A stretch of DNA of 64,000 nucleotides from contig NZ_CAJQYY010000009.1 in the NCBI RefSeq assembly GCF_907164575.1, forward strand, positions 62,001 to 126,000, in the 5' to 3' direction. Position 1 is the stretch's first letter, and each line of letters opens with the position of its first letter. The notes under the pieces are model-generated. The model ran no database searches, was not told the origin of the DNA, and worked only from the letters and a program-made list of their open reading frames with translations. The translations under genes and the position numbers were made by a program. Origin of the DNA: Paraburkholderia gardini. Lineage in GTDB: Bacteria; Pseudomonadota; Gammaproteobacteria; Burkholderiales; Burkholderiaceae. This document shows positions 17,209-25,991 of the stretch, one piece after another.

Positions 17209-17994
17209 ATGTGCGCCACGCCTGTTTCCCCGTCTACGTTGTCCCCCGGTTCAACCCCGTCCAGTCAGACTGCTCCCACCATCGGGAGCGATTGTTCTGT
17301 GGCCGCCGCGCGGCAGGTCACGGTGCGCTGGCGCGGCGTCGAATCTTACGAAATCAGTTTCGACGCCATGCGCGCTTTTACCGATGCGCGCTCCGCGGAC
17401 ACCGTCGACGAAATCTGGCTCGTCGAACATCCGCCCGTCTTCACGCTCGGCCAGGCCGGCGATCCGGCCCATCTGCTGGCCGCCGACAGCGGGATTCCAC
17501 TCGTCAAGGTCGATCGTGGCGGACAGATCACATATCACGGCCCGGGACAGGTGGTCGCCTACCTGCTGTTCGACTTGCGTCGGCGCAAGCTGATGGTGCG
17601 CGAGCTGGTCACGCGGATCGAGCAGGCCGTGATCGAAACGCTCGCGGCGTATAATCTCGCCGGAGAACGCAAGGCGGGCGCGCCCGGTATCTACGTGGCG
17701 CCTGGTCCGGATGCCGGTCTGCATGCCGGCGCCAAGATCGCCGCGCTCGGCCTGAAAATCCGCAACGGATGCAGCTATCACGGCGTCAGTCTGAACGTGA
17801 ACATGGATCTGCAGCCGTTTCTGGCGATCAATCCATGCGGCTACGCAGGACTCGAAACGGTCGACATGGCGACGCTGGGCGTCGCTGCCGGCTGGGACGA
17901 CGTGGCCCGGACGTTCGCAGCACGCCTCACCGCAAACATCGACGGCACACCCGCGGCCGTCGCCCAACCGCAGGCCGGTGCCGTCACCGCCTGA
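17209..17994 (+). CDS. lipB: Octanoyl-[acyl-carrier-protein]:protein N-octanoyltransferase
   Basis: 261 residues. It transfers octanoate from acyl carrier protein to the lipoyl domains of 2-oxoacid dehydrogenases and Gcv[21 protein letters not shown] is the signature, GAKIAALG includes the catalytic lysine and NPCGYAG the catalytic cysteine. The N-terminal 35 residues are Ser/Thr/Pro-rich and probably dispensable, so a later start is possible, but no other ATG precedes the domain. lipA starts 13 bases after the stop, in the same operon. Confidence 0.94.
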   Translation: MCATPVSPSTLSPGSTPSSQTAPTIGSDCSVAAARQVTVRWRGVESYEISFDAMRAFTDARSADTVDEIWLVEHPPVFTLGQAGDPAHLLAADSGIPLVKVDRGGQITYHGPGQVVAYLLFDLRRRKLMVRELVTRIEQAVIETLAAYNLAGERKAGAPGIYVAPGPDAGLHAGAKIAALGLKIRNGCSYHGVSLNVNMDLQPFLAINPCGYAGLETVDMATLGVAAGWDDVARTFAARLTANIDGTPAAVAQPQAGAVTA

Positions 17995-18007
17995 CTGGAT
18001 CGAACGA

Positions 18008-19012
18008 ATGACTGACGTTACCGCGAACCTCGCCGGCACTCCCGCCACCGACGCCGTCCCGGCGCCCGCAGCCTACGACGCCACCGCGAAGCAGAAGGCG
18101 CAGGCCAAGACCGCGCGCATTCCGATCAAGATCATTCCGATCGAAAAGCTGAAGAAGCCGGACTGGATTCGCGTCAAGGCCGCCACCGGCAACTCGCGTT
18201 TCCACGAGATCAAGCAGATCCTGCGCGAGCACAACCTGCACACCGTCTGCGAAGAAGCGAGCTGCCCGAACATCGGTGAGTGCTTCGGCAAGGGCACGGC
18301 GACCTTCATGATCATGGGCGACAAGTGCACGCGCCGTTGCCCGTTCTGCGACGTTGGTCACGGCCGTCCTGATCCGCTCGACACTGAAGAGCCGGCTAAT
18401 CTGGCTCGCACGATCGCGGCGCTGAAGCTGAAATACGTGGTGATCACGAGCGTCGACCGCGACGATCTGCGCGACGGCGGCGCGGCGCACTTCGTCGAAT
18501 GTATTCGTCAGACGCGCGAGCTTTCGCCGGAAACGCGCATCGAAATCCTGACGCCGGATTTCCGCGGCCGTCTGGACCGCGCGATCGGCATTCTGAATGC
18601 CGCGCCGCCCGACGTGATGAACCACAATCTCGAAACGGTGCCGCGCCTGTACAAGGAAGCGCGTCCGGGTTCGGACTATGCGCATTCGCTGAAGCTGCTG
18701 AAGGATTTCAAGGCGCTGCATCCGAACGTCGCGACGAAGTCTGGCCTGATGGTGGGTCTCGGCGAAACCGAAGAAGAAATTCTTCAGGTGATGCGCGATC
18801 TGCGCGCGCACGACGTCGACATGCTGACGATCGGCCAGTATCTGCAGCCGTCGGAGCACCACTTGCCGGTGCGTTCGTACGTGCATCCCGATACCTTCAG
18901 GATGTACGAGGAAGAAGCATACAAGATGGGCTTCACGCATGCCGCCGTGGGCGCGATGGTGCGCTCCAGCTATCACGCGGACGTGCAGGCGCATGAGGCC
19001 GGCGTGGTTTGA
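18008..19012 (+). CDS. lipA: Lipoyl synthase (radical SAM)
   Basis: 334 residues. It inserts two sulfurs into protein-bound octanoate. [12 protein letters not shown] carries the three cysteines of the auxiliary [4Fe-4S] cluster, [11 protein letters not shown] the radical SAM CxxxCxxC cluster, and RSSYHA at the C-terminus the serine ligand of the auxiliary cluster. The N-terminal 50 residues include a Lys-rich stretch typical of betaproteobacterial LipA. Follows lipB directly and is closed by a strong terminator. Confidence 0.96.
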   Translation: MTDVTANLAGTPATDAVPAPAAYDATAKQKAQAKTARIPIKIIPIEKLKKPDWIRVKAATGNSRFHEIKQILREHNLHTVCEEASCPNIGECFGKGTATFMIMGDKCTRRCPFCDVGHGRPDPLDTEEPANLARTIAALKLKYVVITSVDRDDLRDGGAAHFVECIRQTRELSPETRIEILTPDFRGRLDRAIGILNAAPPDVMNHNLETVPRLYKEARPGSDYAHSLKLLKDFKALHPNVATKSGLMVGLGETEEEILQVMRDLRAHDVDMLTIGQYLQPSEHHLPVRSYVHPDTFRMYEEEAYKMGFTHAAVGAMVRSSYHADVQAHEAGVV

Positions 19013-19040
19013 GTCTGAAGGTTTTCCGTTTGTGCTGATA

Positions 19041-19070
19041 AAAAGCCCGCAAAATGTTGCGGGCTTTTTT
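19041..19070 (+). terminator. Rho-independent terminator after lipA
   Basis: AAAAGCCCGCAA (19041-19052) pairs perfectly with TTGCGGGCTTTT (19057-19068) around a four-base loop, ending in a T-run. The A-run at its 5' side makes it usable on both strands. Confidence 0.92.
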
Positions 19071-19094
19071 GTGTCGCGTTGCGTTGCAACGGCT

Positions 19095-19231
19095 GGATAG
19101 GGCAAACGCTGCCTGGGGAAGAACTTCATTCCGATGACCGTCACGGCGACAGCTAGAATGCCGCCCACGACGGCAAATTTCTGGTGTGGCGCCGCGGTGT
19201 TGGCGATGGTTGCGTCGATCAGGTTTGACAT
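19095..19231 (-). pseudogene. Possible small gene or gene remnant
   Basis: On the minus strand from an ATG at 19231 about 45 codons read as protein: a polar start (MSNLIDATIANTAAPHQ) and a hydrophobic helix (FAVVGGILAVAVTVIGMKFF). Third codon positions are mostly C or G, as in neighbouring genes. The frame then runs without a stop through the lipA terminator and into antisense of lipA, where it can no longer be real. It may be a decayed or truncated membrane-protein gene. I do not recognise a family. Confidence 0.25.
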
Positions 19232-19323
19232 TCCGGCGTCGCAATAGACCGGATGGCCTGTCCTTTAACCCTCGCCCTCGACAGGCTGCAACCCGGATTT
19301 CGTCTCCATCGGGGTGGGTGTGC

Positions 19324-19370
19324 GTCCGGATTCTCCGACGGACGGATTCCGGATTTCCGGAAATCCGGAC
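19324..19370. promoter_or_regulatory. DctD-type upstream activator dyads
   Basis: A 22-bp perfect palindrome (19348-19369; arms TCCGGATTTCC and its complement) lies 63 bases upstream of the sigma-54 -24 box. GTCCGGATT at 19324-19332 is also inverted relative to AATCCGGAC at 19362-19370, giving overlapping dyads. Position and symmetry fit binding of the NtrC-family activator DctD encoded downstream. An A/T-rich stretch (19391-19409) between it and the promoter could aid bending. Confidence 0.6.
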
Positions 19371-19432
19371 ACGCGTTGCCTCGCTCTGCGAAAAATCCTA
19401 TATAAATCAACGGCCATCGAGCGATGCCACGC

Positions 19433-19448
19433 TGGCACTGACCTTGCA
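19433..19448 (+). promoter_or_regulatory. Sigma-54 (-24/-12) promoter of dctA
   Basis: TGGCAC (19433-19438), five bases, then TTGCA (19444-19448): an exact match to the RpoN consensus TGGCAC-N5-TTGCA. It lies 55 bases before the dctA start. The third gene of the operon encodes an activator with the sigma-54 contact motif, which supports its use. Confidence 0.88.
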
Positions 19449-19502
19449 AAACAGAAGCCGTGGCCACCACGGCCCGACAAACTAGAGCAAGGAGACAGCT
19501 TC

Positions 19503-20789
19503 GTGAAAAAACCCATCCATAAAGTGCTGTACGTCCAGGTGATCGTCGCGATCCTGATCGGGATCGCGCTCGGCCACTACTGGCCGACGCTCGGCGTCGA
19601 CATGAAACCGCTCGGTGATGGCTTCATCAAGCTCATCAAGATGGTGATCGGCCCGATCATCTTCTGCACGGTCGTGACCGGCATCGCCGGTATGGAAGAC
19701 ATGAAGAAGGTCGGGCGCGTAGGCGGCAAGGCGCTTCTGTACTTCGAGATCGTCTCGACGTTCGCACTGGTGCTGGGCCTCATCGCCACGCACGTACTGA
19801 AGCCGGGCTCCGGCTTCAACATCGATCCGAAGACGCTCGACAGCGCGTCGGTCGCGTCGTTCGCCGCCAAGGCGCACGGCCAGAGCACCGTCGAATTCCT
19901 GATGCACATCATCCCCAACACGATCTCGTCGGCGTTCGCGCAAGGTGAAATCCTGCAGATCCTGCTCGTCGCGCTGCTGTTCGGCTCGGTGCTCGCCACC
20001 GCCGGCGAGAAGGGCAAGGTCGTGACGAACCTGATCGACGGCCTGTCGCACGTGCTGTTCGGCATCGTGCGCATCATCACGAAGCTGGCGCCGATCGGCG
20101 CGTTCGGCGCGATGGCGTTCACCATCGGCAAGTACGGCATCGGTTCGCTGATTCCGATGCTCAAGCTGATCGGCACGTTCTATCTGACGTCGGTGGTGTT
20201 CGTGATCGTCGTGCTCGGCACCATCGCGCGCCTCGTGGGCTTCAACATCTTCCGTTTTGTCGCGTACATCAAGGAAGAGATGCTGATCGTGCTGGGCACG
20301 AGCTCGTCGGAAGCGGCGCTGCCGCAACTGATGCAGAAGCTGGAAAAGCTCGGCTGCTCGCGCTCGGTGGTGGGTCTCGTCGTGCCGACGGGCTACTCGT
20401 TCAATCTGGACGGCACGAACATCTACATGACGATGGCCGTGCTGTTCATCGCGCAGGCGACCAACATCGATCTGACGTGGGGCCAGCAGCTCACGCTGCT
20501 CGCCGTCACGATGCTGACGTCGAAGGGCGCAAGCGGCGTGACGGGTGCCGGCTTCATCACGCTGGCCGCAACGCTCGCTGTCGTGCCGACGATCCCGCTG
20601 TCGGGCATGGTGCTGATTCTCGGCATTGACCGCTTCATGAGCGAATGCCGCGCGCTGACGAACATCGTCGGCAACGGCGTGGCAACGGTTGTCGTGGCAG
20701 CGTGGGAGAAGGAACTGGACCGCGCGAAGCTGAATTCGGTGATTCGCGGCGAGACGCCTGTCATCGATCGCGAAACGGCCGAAGCCTGA
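19503..20789 (+). CDS. dctA: C4-dicarboxylate/H+ (Na+) symporter
   Basis: 428 residues, the same length as E. coli DctA, when started at GTG 19503 (AGGAGA nine bases upstream). It takes up succinate, fumarate and malate. [15 protein letters not shown] is the serine-rich re-entrant loop (HP1), [14 protein letters not shown] the substrate and cation motif of TM7, and [16 protein letters not shown] the HP2 loop of the DAACS family. It is the first gene of dctA-dctB-dctD and is preceded by a sigma-54 promoter with upstream dyads. Confidence 0.96.
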   Translation: MKKPIHKVLYVQVIVAILIGIALGHYWPTLGVDMKPLGDGFIKLIKMVIGPIIFCTVVTGIAGMEDMKKVGRVGGKALLYFEIVSTFALVLGLIATHVLKPGSGFNIDPKTLDSASVASFAAKAHGQSTVEFLMHIIPNTISSAFAQGEILQILLVALLFGSVLATAGEKGKVVTNLIDGLSHVLFGIVRIITKLAPIGAFGAMAFTIGKYGIGSLIPMLKLIGTFYLTSVVFVIVVLGTIARLVGFNIFRFVAYIKEEMLIVLGTSSSEAALPQLMQKLEKLGCSRSVVGLVVPTGYSFNLDGTNIYMTMAVLFIAQATNIDLTWGQQLTLLAVTMLTSKGASGVTGAGFITLAATLAVVPTIPLSGMVLILGIDRFMSECRALTNIVGNGVATVVVAAWEKELDRAKLNSVIRGETPVIDRETAEA

Positions 20790-20793
20790 TGTC

Positions 20794-22788
20794 ATGAAGA
20801 CGGCGGCGCGCTCCGCGCTGCCGTCCGCCCAACCGGCGGGCGACGCGTCACGGTATGCCACAATAGTCGATCCCACTCCTCCGCACACCGGACTGGAAAT
20901 CGCTACCGTGACGCGCCGTCTGCTGATCCTCGTTGCGCTCGCCGCCGGGCTCATCGCGGCGTGCGGTCTCACATGGACGATTACCTGGCGACACGGCATC
21001 GACACGCTGCGGCGCAACGCCGCGGTGCGCGTCGATCGCACCACGGGCACGCTGAAAAGCACGCTCGATCGCTACGAATCGTTGCCTTACCTGCTGGCAA
21101 GTCATCCATTCGTCCAGGAAGTCCTCGACGCGCCCAGCCCGGTTCTGGTCGAGCGCGCGAACCGTTATCTCGAAGACCTCAATCAACGCGCGCGGGCAAC
21201 CGCGACGTACATCATCCGCGCGGACGGCATCTGCGTTGCGGCGAGCAACTGGGACGGCGGCGCCGACAGTTTCGTCGGCGCGGAATATCGGTTCCGGCCG
21301 TATTTCATCGATGCGATGAAAGGCGGCGTCGGGCGCTTTTTTGGCATCGGCACGACGTCGCACGATCCCGGGTACTACATTTCGCAGCCGGTGATGCGCG
21401 ACGGACGCATTGTCGGCGTCGCGGTCGTCAAGCTGAGTCTCGAATGGCTGCAGGGCGCCGACGCATCCGAGCCGCTCGTCGTGACCGACGATCACGGCGT
21501 GATCTTTCTGTCGTCCGTGCCGGCATGGAAATATCACACGGTGCGGCCGTTGTCGGGAGCGATTGCCGATGTGATCTGGCAGACGCGGCAATACGCGCAG
21601 CAGCCGATCGCGGCGCTGCCCGTCACGATCGAGCGCACGCTGGAAGGCGGCGCGCAGATTGTGCGCGTCGGCGGCGGACGCGGCGCGCAACGGTTTCTGG
21701 CGACCCGGCGCGGGATCGGCGAGCCCGACTGGCATCTGATCACGATGGCACCCATCGATCCGGTCAACGCCGACGCACGCAACGCATCGATCGTGACGGG
21801 CCTCTGCTACGTGTCGCTGTGTCTTCTCGCGTTCTACTGGCGCATGCGCCGCGCGCGCGTTCGCGAAGTGATGCGCAGCCGCGCGCTGCTGCAAAAGGCG
21901 TATGCGGAACTGAACCAGCGCGTCGCTGAACGCACAGCCGATCTGTCGCAGGCCAACGAGCAGCTTCAGAAGGAAGTCGCCGAACGGACGCGCGCCGAGC
22001 TGGAACTACGCGCGGCGCACGAAGAACTGATCCAGACGAGCAAGCTTGCCGCCCTTGGCCAGATGGCGGCCGGCATCACGCACGAACTCAACCAGCCGCT
22101 TGCCGCGCTGCGTGGCTTTTCGGACAACACGCGTGTGCTGCTCGAACGCGGCGACCAGGTGTCCGCGCGCGAAAATCTCGAAGCGATAGCATCGCTGACC
22201 GAGCGCATGGGCAAGATCACCAACCAGTTGAAGCTGTTCGTCGGTCGGGCGCGGCCGCGCGGCGCGCGCGCGCCGGTCGCGCGCGCGTTACGTAACGTGC
22301 TGGCGCTGTTACAGAAGCGCCTGCAGGACGTAACGGTGCGGCTGTCGCTGACCGATGCCAGTACCGGTCGCACGGAGCGCTTCGAGATCGCGGACGAACA
22401 TCCGGCGCTCGTCGCGAACTGCGACGATCTGCGGCTCGAACAGGTGCTGATCAACCTGCTCGCGAACGCGCTCGACGTGGTGACCGGCCTGCCGTCGCCG
22501 CGCATCGAGATCGATATCGAGGTGGGTGAGGCGACGCTGCTGATTGTCGTGCATGACAACGGCCCCGGTATCCCGGACGATGTGCTGCCGCGCCTCTTCG
22601 AACCGTTTTTCACGACGAAGGAAATGGGCCAGGGTCTGGGGCTGGGTCTGGCGATTTCGTCGTCGATTGCGCGCGACTGCGGCGGCTCGCTCGTCGCACG
22701 TAACGCGCCGGATGGCGGCGCGATGTTCGTGCTGACGCTGCGGCGCGCACAGGTGCATTCGGTCCCGGCCGTGGCGTCCGGTTCATGA
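20794..22788 (+). CDS. dctB: C4-dicarboxylate sensor histidine kinase
   Basis: 664 residues. Two membrane helices (about 40-62 and 330-350) flank a periplasmic tandem-PAS (dCache) sensor with FRPYFIDAMKGG and GYYISQPVM, which are characteristic of DctB. A coiled coil (about 355-410) leads to the HisKA domain with phospho-acceptor ITHELNQPLAALRGF, then the ATPase domain with NLLANALDV, DNGPGIPDD and GQGLGLGLAIS. It phosphorylates DctD when dicarboxylates are sensed. The start at 20794 overlaps closely with the dctA end; a start about 38 codons further in is equally possible. Confidence 0.93.
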   Translation: MKTAARSALPSAQPAGDASRYATIVDPTPPHTGLEIATVTRRLLILVALAAGLIAACGLTWTITWRHGIDTLRRNAAVRVDRTTGTLKSTLDRYESLPYLLASHPFVQEVLDAPSPVLVERANRYLEDLNQRARATATYIIRADGICVAASNWDGGADSFVGAEYRFRPYFIDAMKGGVGRFFGIGTTSHDPGYYISQPVMRDGRIVGVAVVKLSLEWLQGADASEPLVVTDDHGVIFLSSVPAWKYHTVRPLSGAIADVIWQTRQYAQQPIAALPVTIERTLEGGAQIVRVGGGRGAQRFLATRRGIGEPDWHLITMAPIDPVNADARNASIVTGLCYVSLCLLAFYWRMRRARVREVMRSRALLQKAYAELNQRVAERTADLSQANEQLQKEVAERTRAELELRAAHEELIQTSKLAALGQMAAGITHELNQPLAALRGFSDNTRVLLERGDQVSARENLEAIASLTERMGKITNQLKLFVGRARPRGARAPVARALRNVLALLQKRLQDVTVRLSLTDASTGRTERFEIADEHPALVANCDDLRLEQVLINLLANALDVVTGLPSPRIEIDIEVGEATLLIVVHDNGPGIPDDVLPRLFEPFFTTKEMGQGLGLGLAISSSIARDCGGSLVARNAPDGGAMFVLTLRRAQVHSVPAVASGS

Positions 22789-22815
22789 ATTCAGATGGCT
22801 TCAGGTGGCAATGCT

Positions 22816-24165
22816 ATGAGTAACAGTGGTTTGCAGGTGATCTACATCGAAGACGACGAACTCGTGCGACGCGCGAGCGTTCAGAGTCTGCAACTGGCCG
22901 GCTTCGACGTCACGGGACACGCGTCGGCCGAATCCGCCGCGCGGGTGATTCGCGCGGATTTCCCTGGCGTGATCGTGAGCGATATCCGTCTGCCGGGCGC
23001 GAGCGGGCTCGACCTGCTCGCGCAATGCCAGGAGCGCGCGCCCGACGTGCCCGTGATCCTCGTCACCGGTCACGGCGATATCTCGATGGCCGTGCAGGCG
23101 ATGCGCGATGGCGCGTACGATTTCATCGAAAAGCCGTTCGCTTCGGAGCGTCTGATCGAAACCGTGCGACGCGCGCTCGAGCGGCGCAAGCTCGTTCTGG
23201 AGAATCTGGCGTTGCGGCGGGAACTGGCGGGCCAGGACACGCTGACGCCGGGCATCATCGGGCGCAGTCCCGCGATCGAGCAGGTCAGGCGGCTGATTGC
23301 GAACGTCGCGCCGACGGACGCCTCCGTGCTGATCAACGGCGACACGGGCGCCGGCAAGGAGTTGATCGCGCGCAGCCTGCACGATCTGTCGCCGAGGCGC
23401 GACAAGCCATTTATTGCGGTGAATTGCGGCGCGTTGCCGGAACCGATGTTCGAGTCGGAGATGTTCGGCTACGAGCCCGGCGCATTTACCGGCGCGGCCA
23501 GACGCCGGATCGGCAAGCTCGAACACGCTTCAGGCGGCACGCTCTTTCTCGACGAAGTGGAAAGCATGCCGCTCGCGCTGCAGGTGAAGCTCCTGCGCGT
23601 GCTGCAGGACGGCGTACTGGAGCGGCTCGGCTCGAACCAGCCGGTGCGTGTGAACTGTCGCGTGGTCGCGGCGGCGAAGGGCGAGATGACCGACCACGTC
23701 GCGGCGGGCACCTTCCGGCGCGATCTGCTGTACCGGCTGAACGTGGTGACGATCGCGCTGCCGCCGCTGTCCGAGCGTCGCGAAGACATCCTGCCGCTCT
23801 TCGAGCATTTCCTGCTTGGCGCCGCGGTGCGCTATCAGCGGCCGGCACCCATTCTCACCGACCGTCAGCGTACGAGCCTCATGCAGCGCGAGTGGCCCGG
23901 CAACGTCCGCGAGCTGCGTAATGCCGCGGACCGTTTCGTGCTCGGCGTCGCCGACGAGACCGTCGGATCTTCGGCGGACGACGCCACGACGCAATCGCTC
24001 AAGGAGCGCGTCGAGCAATTCGAGCGGACGGTGATAGCGGAGGCACTGGAGCAGACGGGCGGCGTGGTGTCGATGGCCGCGGATCGCCTGCAACTGGGCA
24101 AGGCGACACTCTACGAAAAGATCAAGCGATATGGCCTGACGGCGCGGGGTGAAAACGAGCGGTGA
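22816..24165 (+). CDS. dctD: C4-dicarboxylate response regulator, sigma-54-dependent activator
   Basis: 449 residues. Receiver domain at 1-120 (IEDDELVRR acidic pocket, VSDIRLPG phospho-Asp, VTGHGD, EKPF lysine). AAA+ domain follows with GDTGAGKE (Walker A), the sigma-54 contact loop EPGAFTGA and GGTLFLDEVESM (Walker B). The C-terminal Fis-type helix-turn-helix is in MAADRLQLGKATLYEKIKRYGL. ATG 22816 is chosen because AGGTGG precedes it; an upstream ATG at 22795 lacks a site. Together with dctB it should activate the RpoN promoter upstream of dctA. Confidence 0.94.
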   Translation: MSNSGLQVIYIEDDELVRRASVQSLQLAGFDVTGHASAESAARVIRADFPGVIVSDIRLPGASGLDLLAQCQERAPDVPVILVTGHGDISMAVQAMRDGAYDFIEKPFASERLIETVRRALERRKLVLENLALRRELAGQDTLTPGIIGRSPAIEQVRRLIANVAPTDASVLINGDTGAGKELIARSLHDLSPRRDKPFIAVNCGALPEPMFESEMFGYEPGAFTGAARRRIGKLEHASGGTLFLDEVESMPLALQVKLLRVLQDGVLERLGSNQPVRVNCRVVAAAKGEMTDHVAAGTFRRDLLYRLNVVTIALPPLSERREDILPLFEHFLLGAAVRYQRPAPILTDRQRTSLMQREWPGNVRELRNAADRFVLGVADETVGSSADDATTQSLKERVEQFERTVIAEALEQTGGVVSMAADRLQLGKATLYEKIKRYGLTARGENER

Positions 24166-24317
24166 GGCTGAATGCGCGATGCGTCGCGAATGGACGCAGA
24201 CCCGTACCGGAATGCACCGTGGGGCTTTCGGGATGAGGCCGGGAGTACGTTGAGGCGAAGGAAGTTAAAGCGCGACGACGACGTGAAGTTCTTTATGTCG
24301 TCGCGCGTACCGGGCGA

Positions 24318-24839
24318 TCAGGTTGCCAGCGCCTTGTCGAGCAGCTTGTCGAGCTCGCCGAACTCAGGCTCGCCGACATAGCGCTTCAGGATCTTGCCAT
24401 TACGATCGACGAGGAACGTCGTCGGGGTCAGCTGGACATTGCCGAACTGCTTCGCGGCCGAGCCGTCGTCCATTGCGACCTTGAACGGCAGCCGGCGCGT
24501 TTGCGAGTAGTTCGCCACGTACATCGGCGCGTCGTAATTCATCGCCACTGCGACGAACTCGAGGCCCTTGCCCTTGTAGCGGTTGTACGTGTTGACCATC
24601 TGCGGCATTTCCTTCATGCAGGTGTCGCAACTCGTCGCCCAGAAGTTGACCAGATAGACCTTGCCTTTCAGATCGGCGGTCGATACTTTCTGGCCGGACA
24701 GCAGCGTGAACGTTGCATCCGGCACATGTTGCTGGCTGCCGAACGCAAAGTAACCGGCAGTCGCGATCGCACCGGCGACGACCGCGATCGCGATGTAGCG
24801 AACCGGGCTGGCGCGGCGGGAATCTGGAGTGGGGCTCAT
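24318..24839 (-). CDS. TlpA/ResA-like thiol-disulfide oxidoreductase
   Basis: 173 residues. An N-terminal membrane helix (about 14-34) anchors a periplasmic thioredoxin fold. NFWATSCDTCMKEMP holds the CxxC pair, TPTTFLVDRNGKIL the cis-proline strand. TlpA/ResA proteins reduce apo-cytochromes c or copper sites in the periplasm. GAGGTCC precedes the ATG on the minus strand. It is convergent with dctD across a 152-base gap and stands alone. Confidence 0.9.
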   Translation of the reverse strand: MSPTPDSRRASPVRYIAIAVVAGAIATAGYFAFGSQQHVPDATFTLLSGQKVSTADLKGKVYLVNFWATSCDTCMKEMPQMVNTYNRYKGKGLEFVAVAMNYDAPMYVANYSQTRRLPFKVAMDDGSAAKQFGNVQLTPTTFLVDRNGKILKRYVGEPEFGELDKLLDKALAT

Positions 24840-25031
24840 AAATGGACCTCAGGACCTCAGGAGCGCGCAGGCGCGCGGAAATGCGAAAGGCGTAAGCCGC
24901 ATGCAATCTGCAGCCTCGTTATCTCTGTATTGTAGCGTCAAACTTGCCCGGCGGCAGGACGCCGCCCGACAGCGGATAATGACGGTTTGTTTCCGCCGTT
25001 TACCCTGATTTCCGCACTTATAAACTGTCAC

Positions 25032-25661
25032 ATGCATCGATCAGCGTTCAGCCTGTCCCAGCTCTCCCGCCGCTTTGCTCCCCGTTTTGCGTCCCGCTCT
25101 ATTGCACATACCGTGCTCGACCTGTCGCGAGTGGTTCGCGTCGCTGTCGGCGCGCTGATTGCCGGCGCGGTCCTGATCGCGTGTTCGCCGACGTATGACT
25201 GGCGCACGATCATGAACAACGACAACGGCTACACCGTCGATCTTCCGGCCAAACCCGACACCGACGAGCGCACGATCGACATCGGCGGTACGCAGATGAA
25301 GATGAGCATGCAGACCGCCGAGGCCGGCCACGCTGTGTTCGCAATCGGCACGGTCATGCTGCCGGACGACGACCCGCAAATGCAGCAGGCCGCGCTCGAC
25401 TTCCTGCGCACCGGCCTCGCGCGCAATCTGGGGGCAACGCCGGAATCCAACGCGACGCAGATTCCACTGGCGGCGGGCGGGCAGGTACCCGGCCTTGAAA
25501 TGGCCTTCAGCGGCAAGGCCGGCCCGCAACAGGAAGCGCGGACGCTGCATGCGCGACTCGTTGTGCATGGGCGGCATGTGTACCAGGCCGCCGTCATCGC
25601 AGATCGCGAACTGCCGGTGGAGCAGCTCGACCAGTTTTTTCAGTCCTTCAAACTTTATTGA
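25032..25661 (+). CDS. Conserved hypothetical lipoprotein
   Basis: 209 residues. A long leader (about 50 residues, basic then hydrophobic) ends in a lipobox (VLIAC), so the mature protein starts at Cys and is lipid-anchored. The rest is a compact alpha/beta domain with YTVDLPAKPDTDERTIDIGG and an end segment LPVEQLDQFFQSFKLY that recurs in Burkholderiales hypothetical proteins. I know no function. It is convergent with comM, with an AT-rich region of 330 bases between them. Confidence 0.72.
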   Translation: MHRSAFSLSQLSRRFAPRFASRSIAHTVLDLSRVVRVAVGALIAGAVLIACSPTYDWRTIMNNDNGYTVDLPAKPDTDERTIDIGGTQMKMSMQTAEAGHAVFAIGTVMLPDDDPQMQQAALDFLRTGLARNLGATPESNATQIPLAAGGQVPGLEMAFSGKAGPQQEARTLHARLVVHGRHVYQAAVIADRELPVEQLDQFFQSFKLY

Positions 25662-25991
25662 AGCGGAAGAAATTGCTCCTGTTCGCATTTGTCGCGCATC
25701 AGTGCAGTGAAAGTTCCTTCGCAGAAGACGGCGCTAATCGCCGGATTTCATGAGGCTTTTTTTGTTACCCACAGGACCTGTGGATAACATTGTTGAAAAC
25801 TCTGTTTGTTGTCGCGCACAGGCCCGTCCTGTGGGCTTGCTGTTAGTTTGCCCGCGATCTCGGCAAATCAAAAAACTCAATTGAATCAAGGTGTTTGACA
25901 AAATCTCTTCCGGACACCTTTCAAATGTATCAAAAGGTGTCCGGAACGCAGGCGTGTGCATAAGTCAAGTCTTGACAGCTGTTTTTTTGCT
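25662..25991. other. AT-rich intergenic island with several inverted repeats
   Basis: A 330-base gap between convergent genes, visibly poorer in G+C than its flanks. It contains TTACCCACAGG and CCTGTGGATAA in opposite orientation one base apart (25765-25787; the second arm has an exact DnaA box, the first one mismatch), a CACAGG/CCTGTG pair (25817-25833), and a 14-bp perfect inverted repeat with an 11-base loop (25908-25946). No T-run follows the large hairpin. TTGACA occurs at 25895 and 25972. No coding frame was found. Confidence 0.6.
25908..25946. repeat. 14-bp perfect inverted repeat
   Basis: TTCCGGACACCTTT (25908-25921) and its exact complement AAAGGTGTCCGGAA (25933-25946) are separated by 11 bases. 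It sits between two convergent genes and may act as a terminator, a protein-binding dyad or a mobile-element remnant; the lack of a following T-run argues against a simple terminator. Confidence 0.7.

Noticed and set aside
25765..25833. Replication origin based on DnaA-box-like sequences
   Set aside because: Only one exact box and one with a mismatch, no AT-rich unwinding element beside a box cluster, and no dnaA, dnaN, parA or gidA genes nearby.
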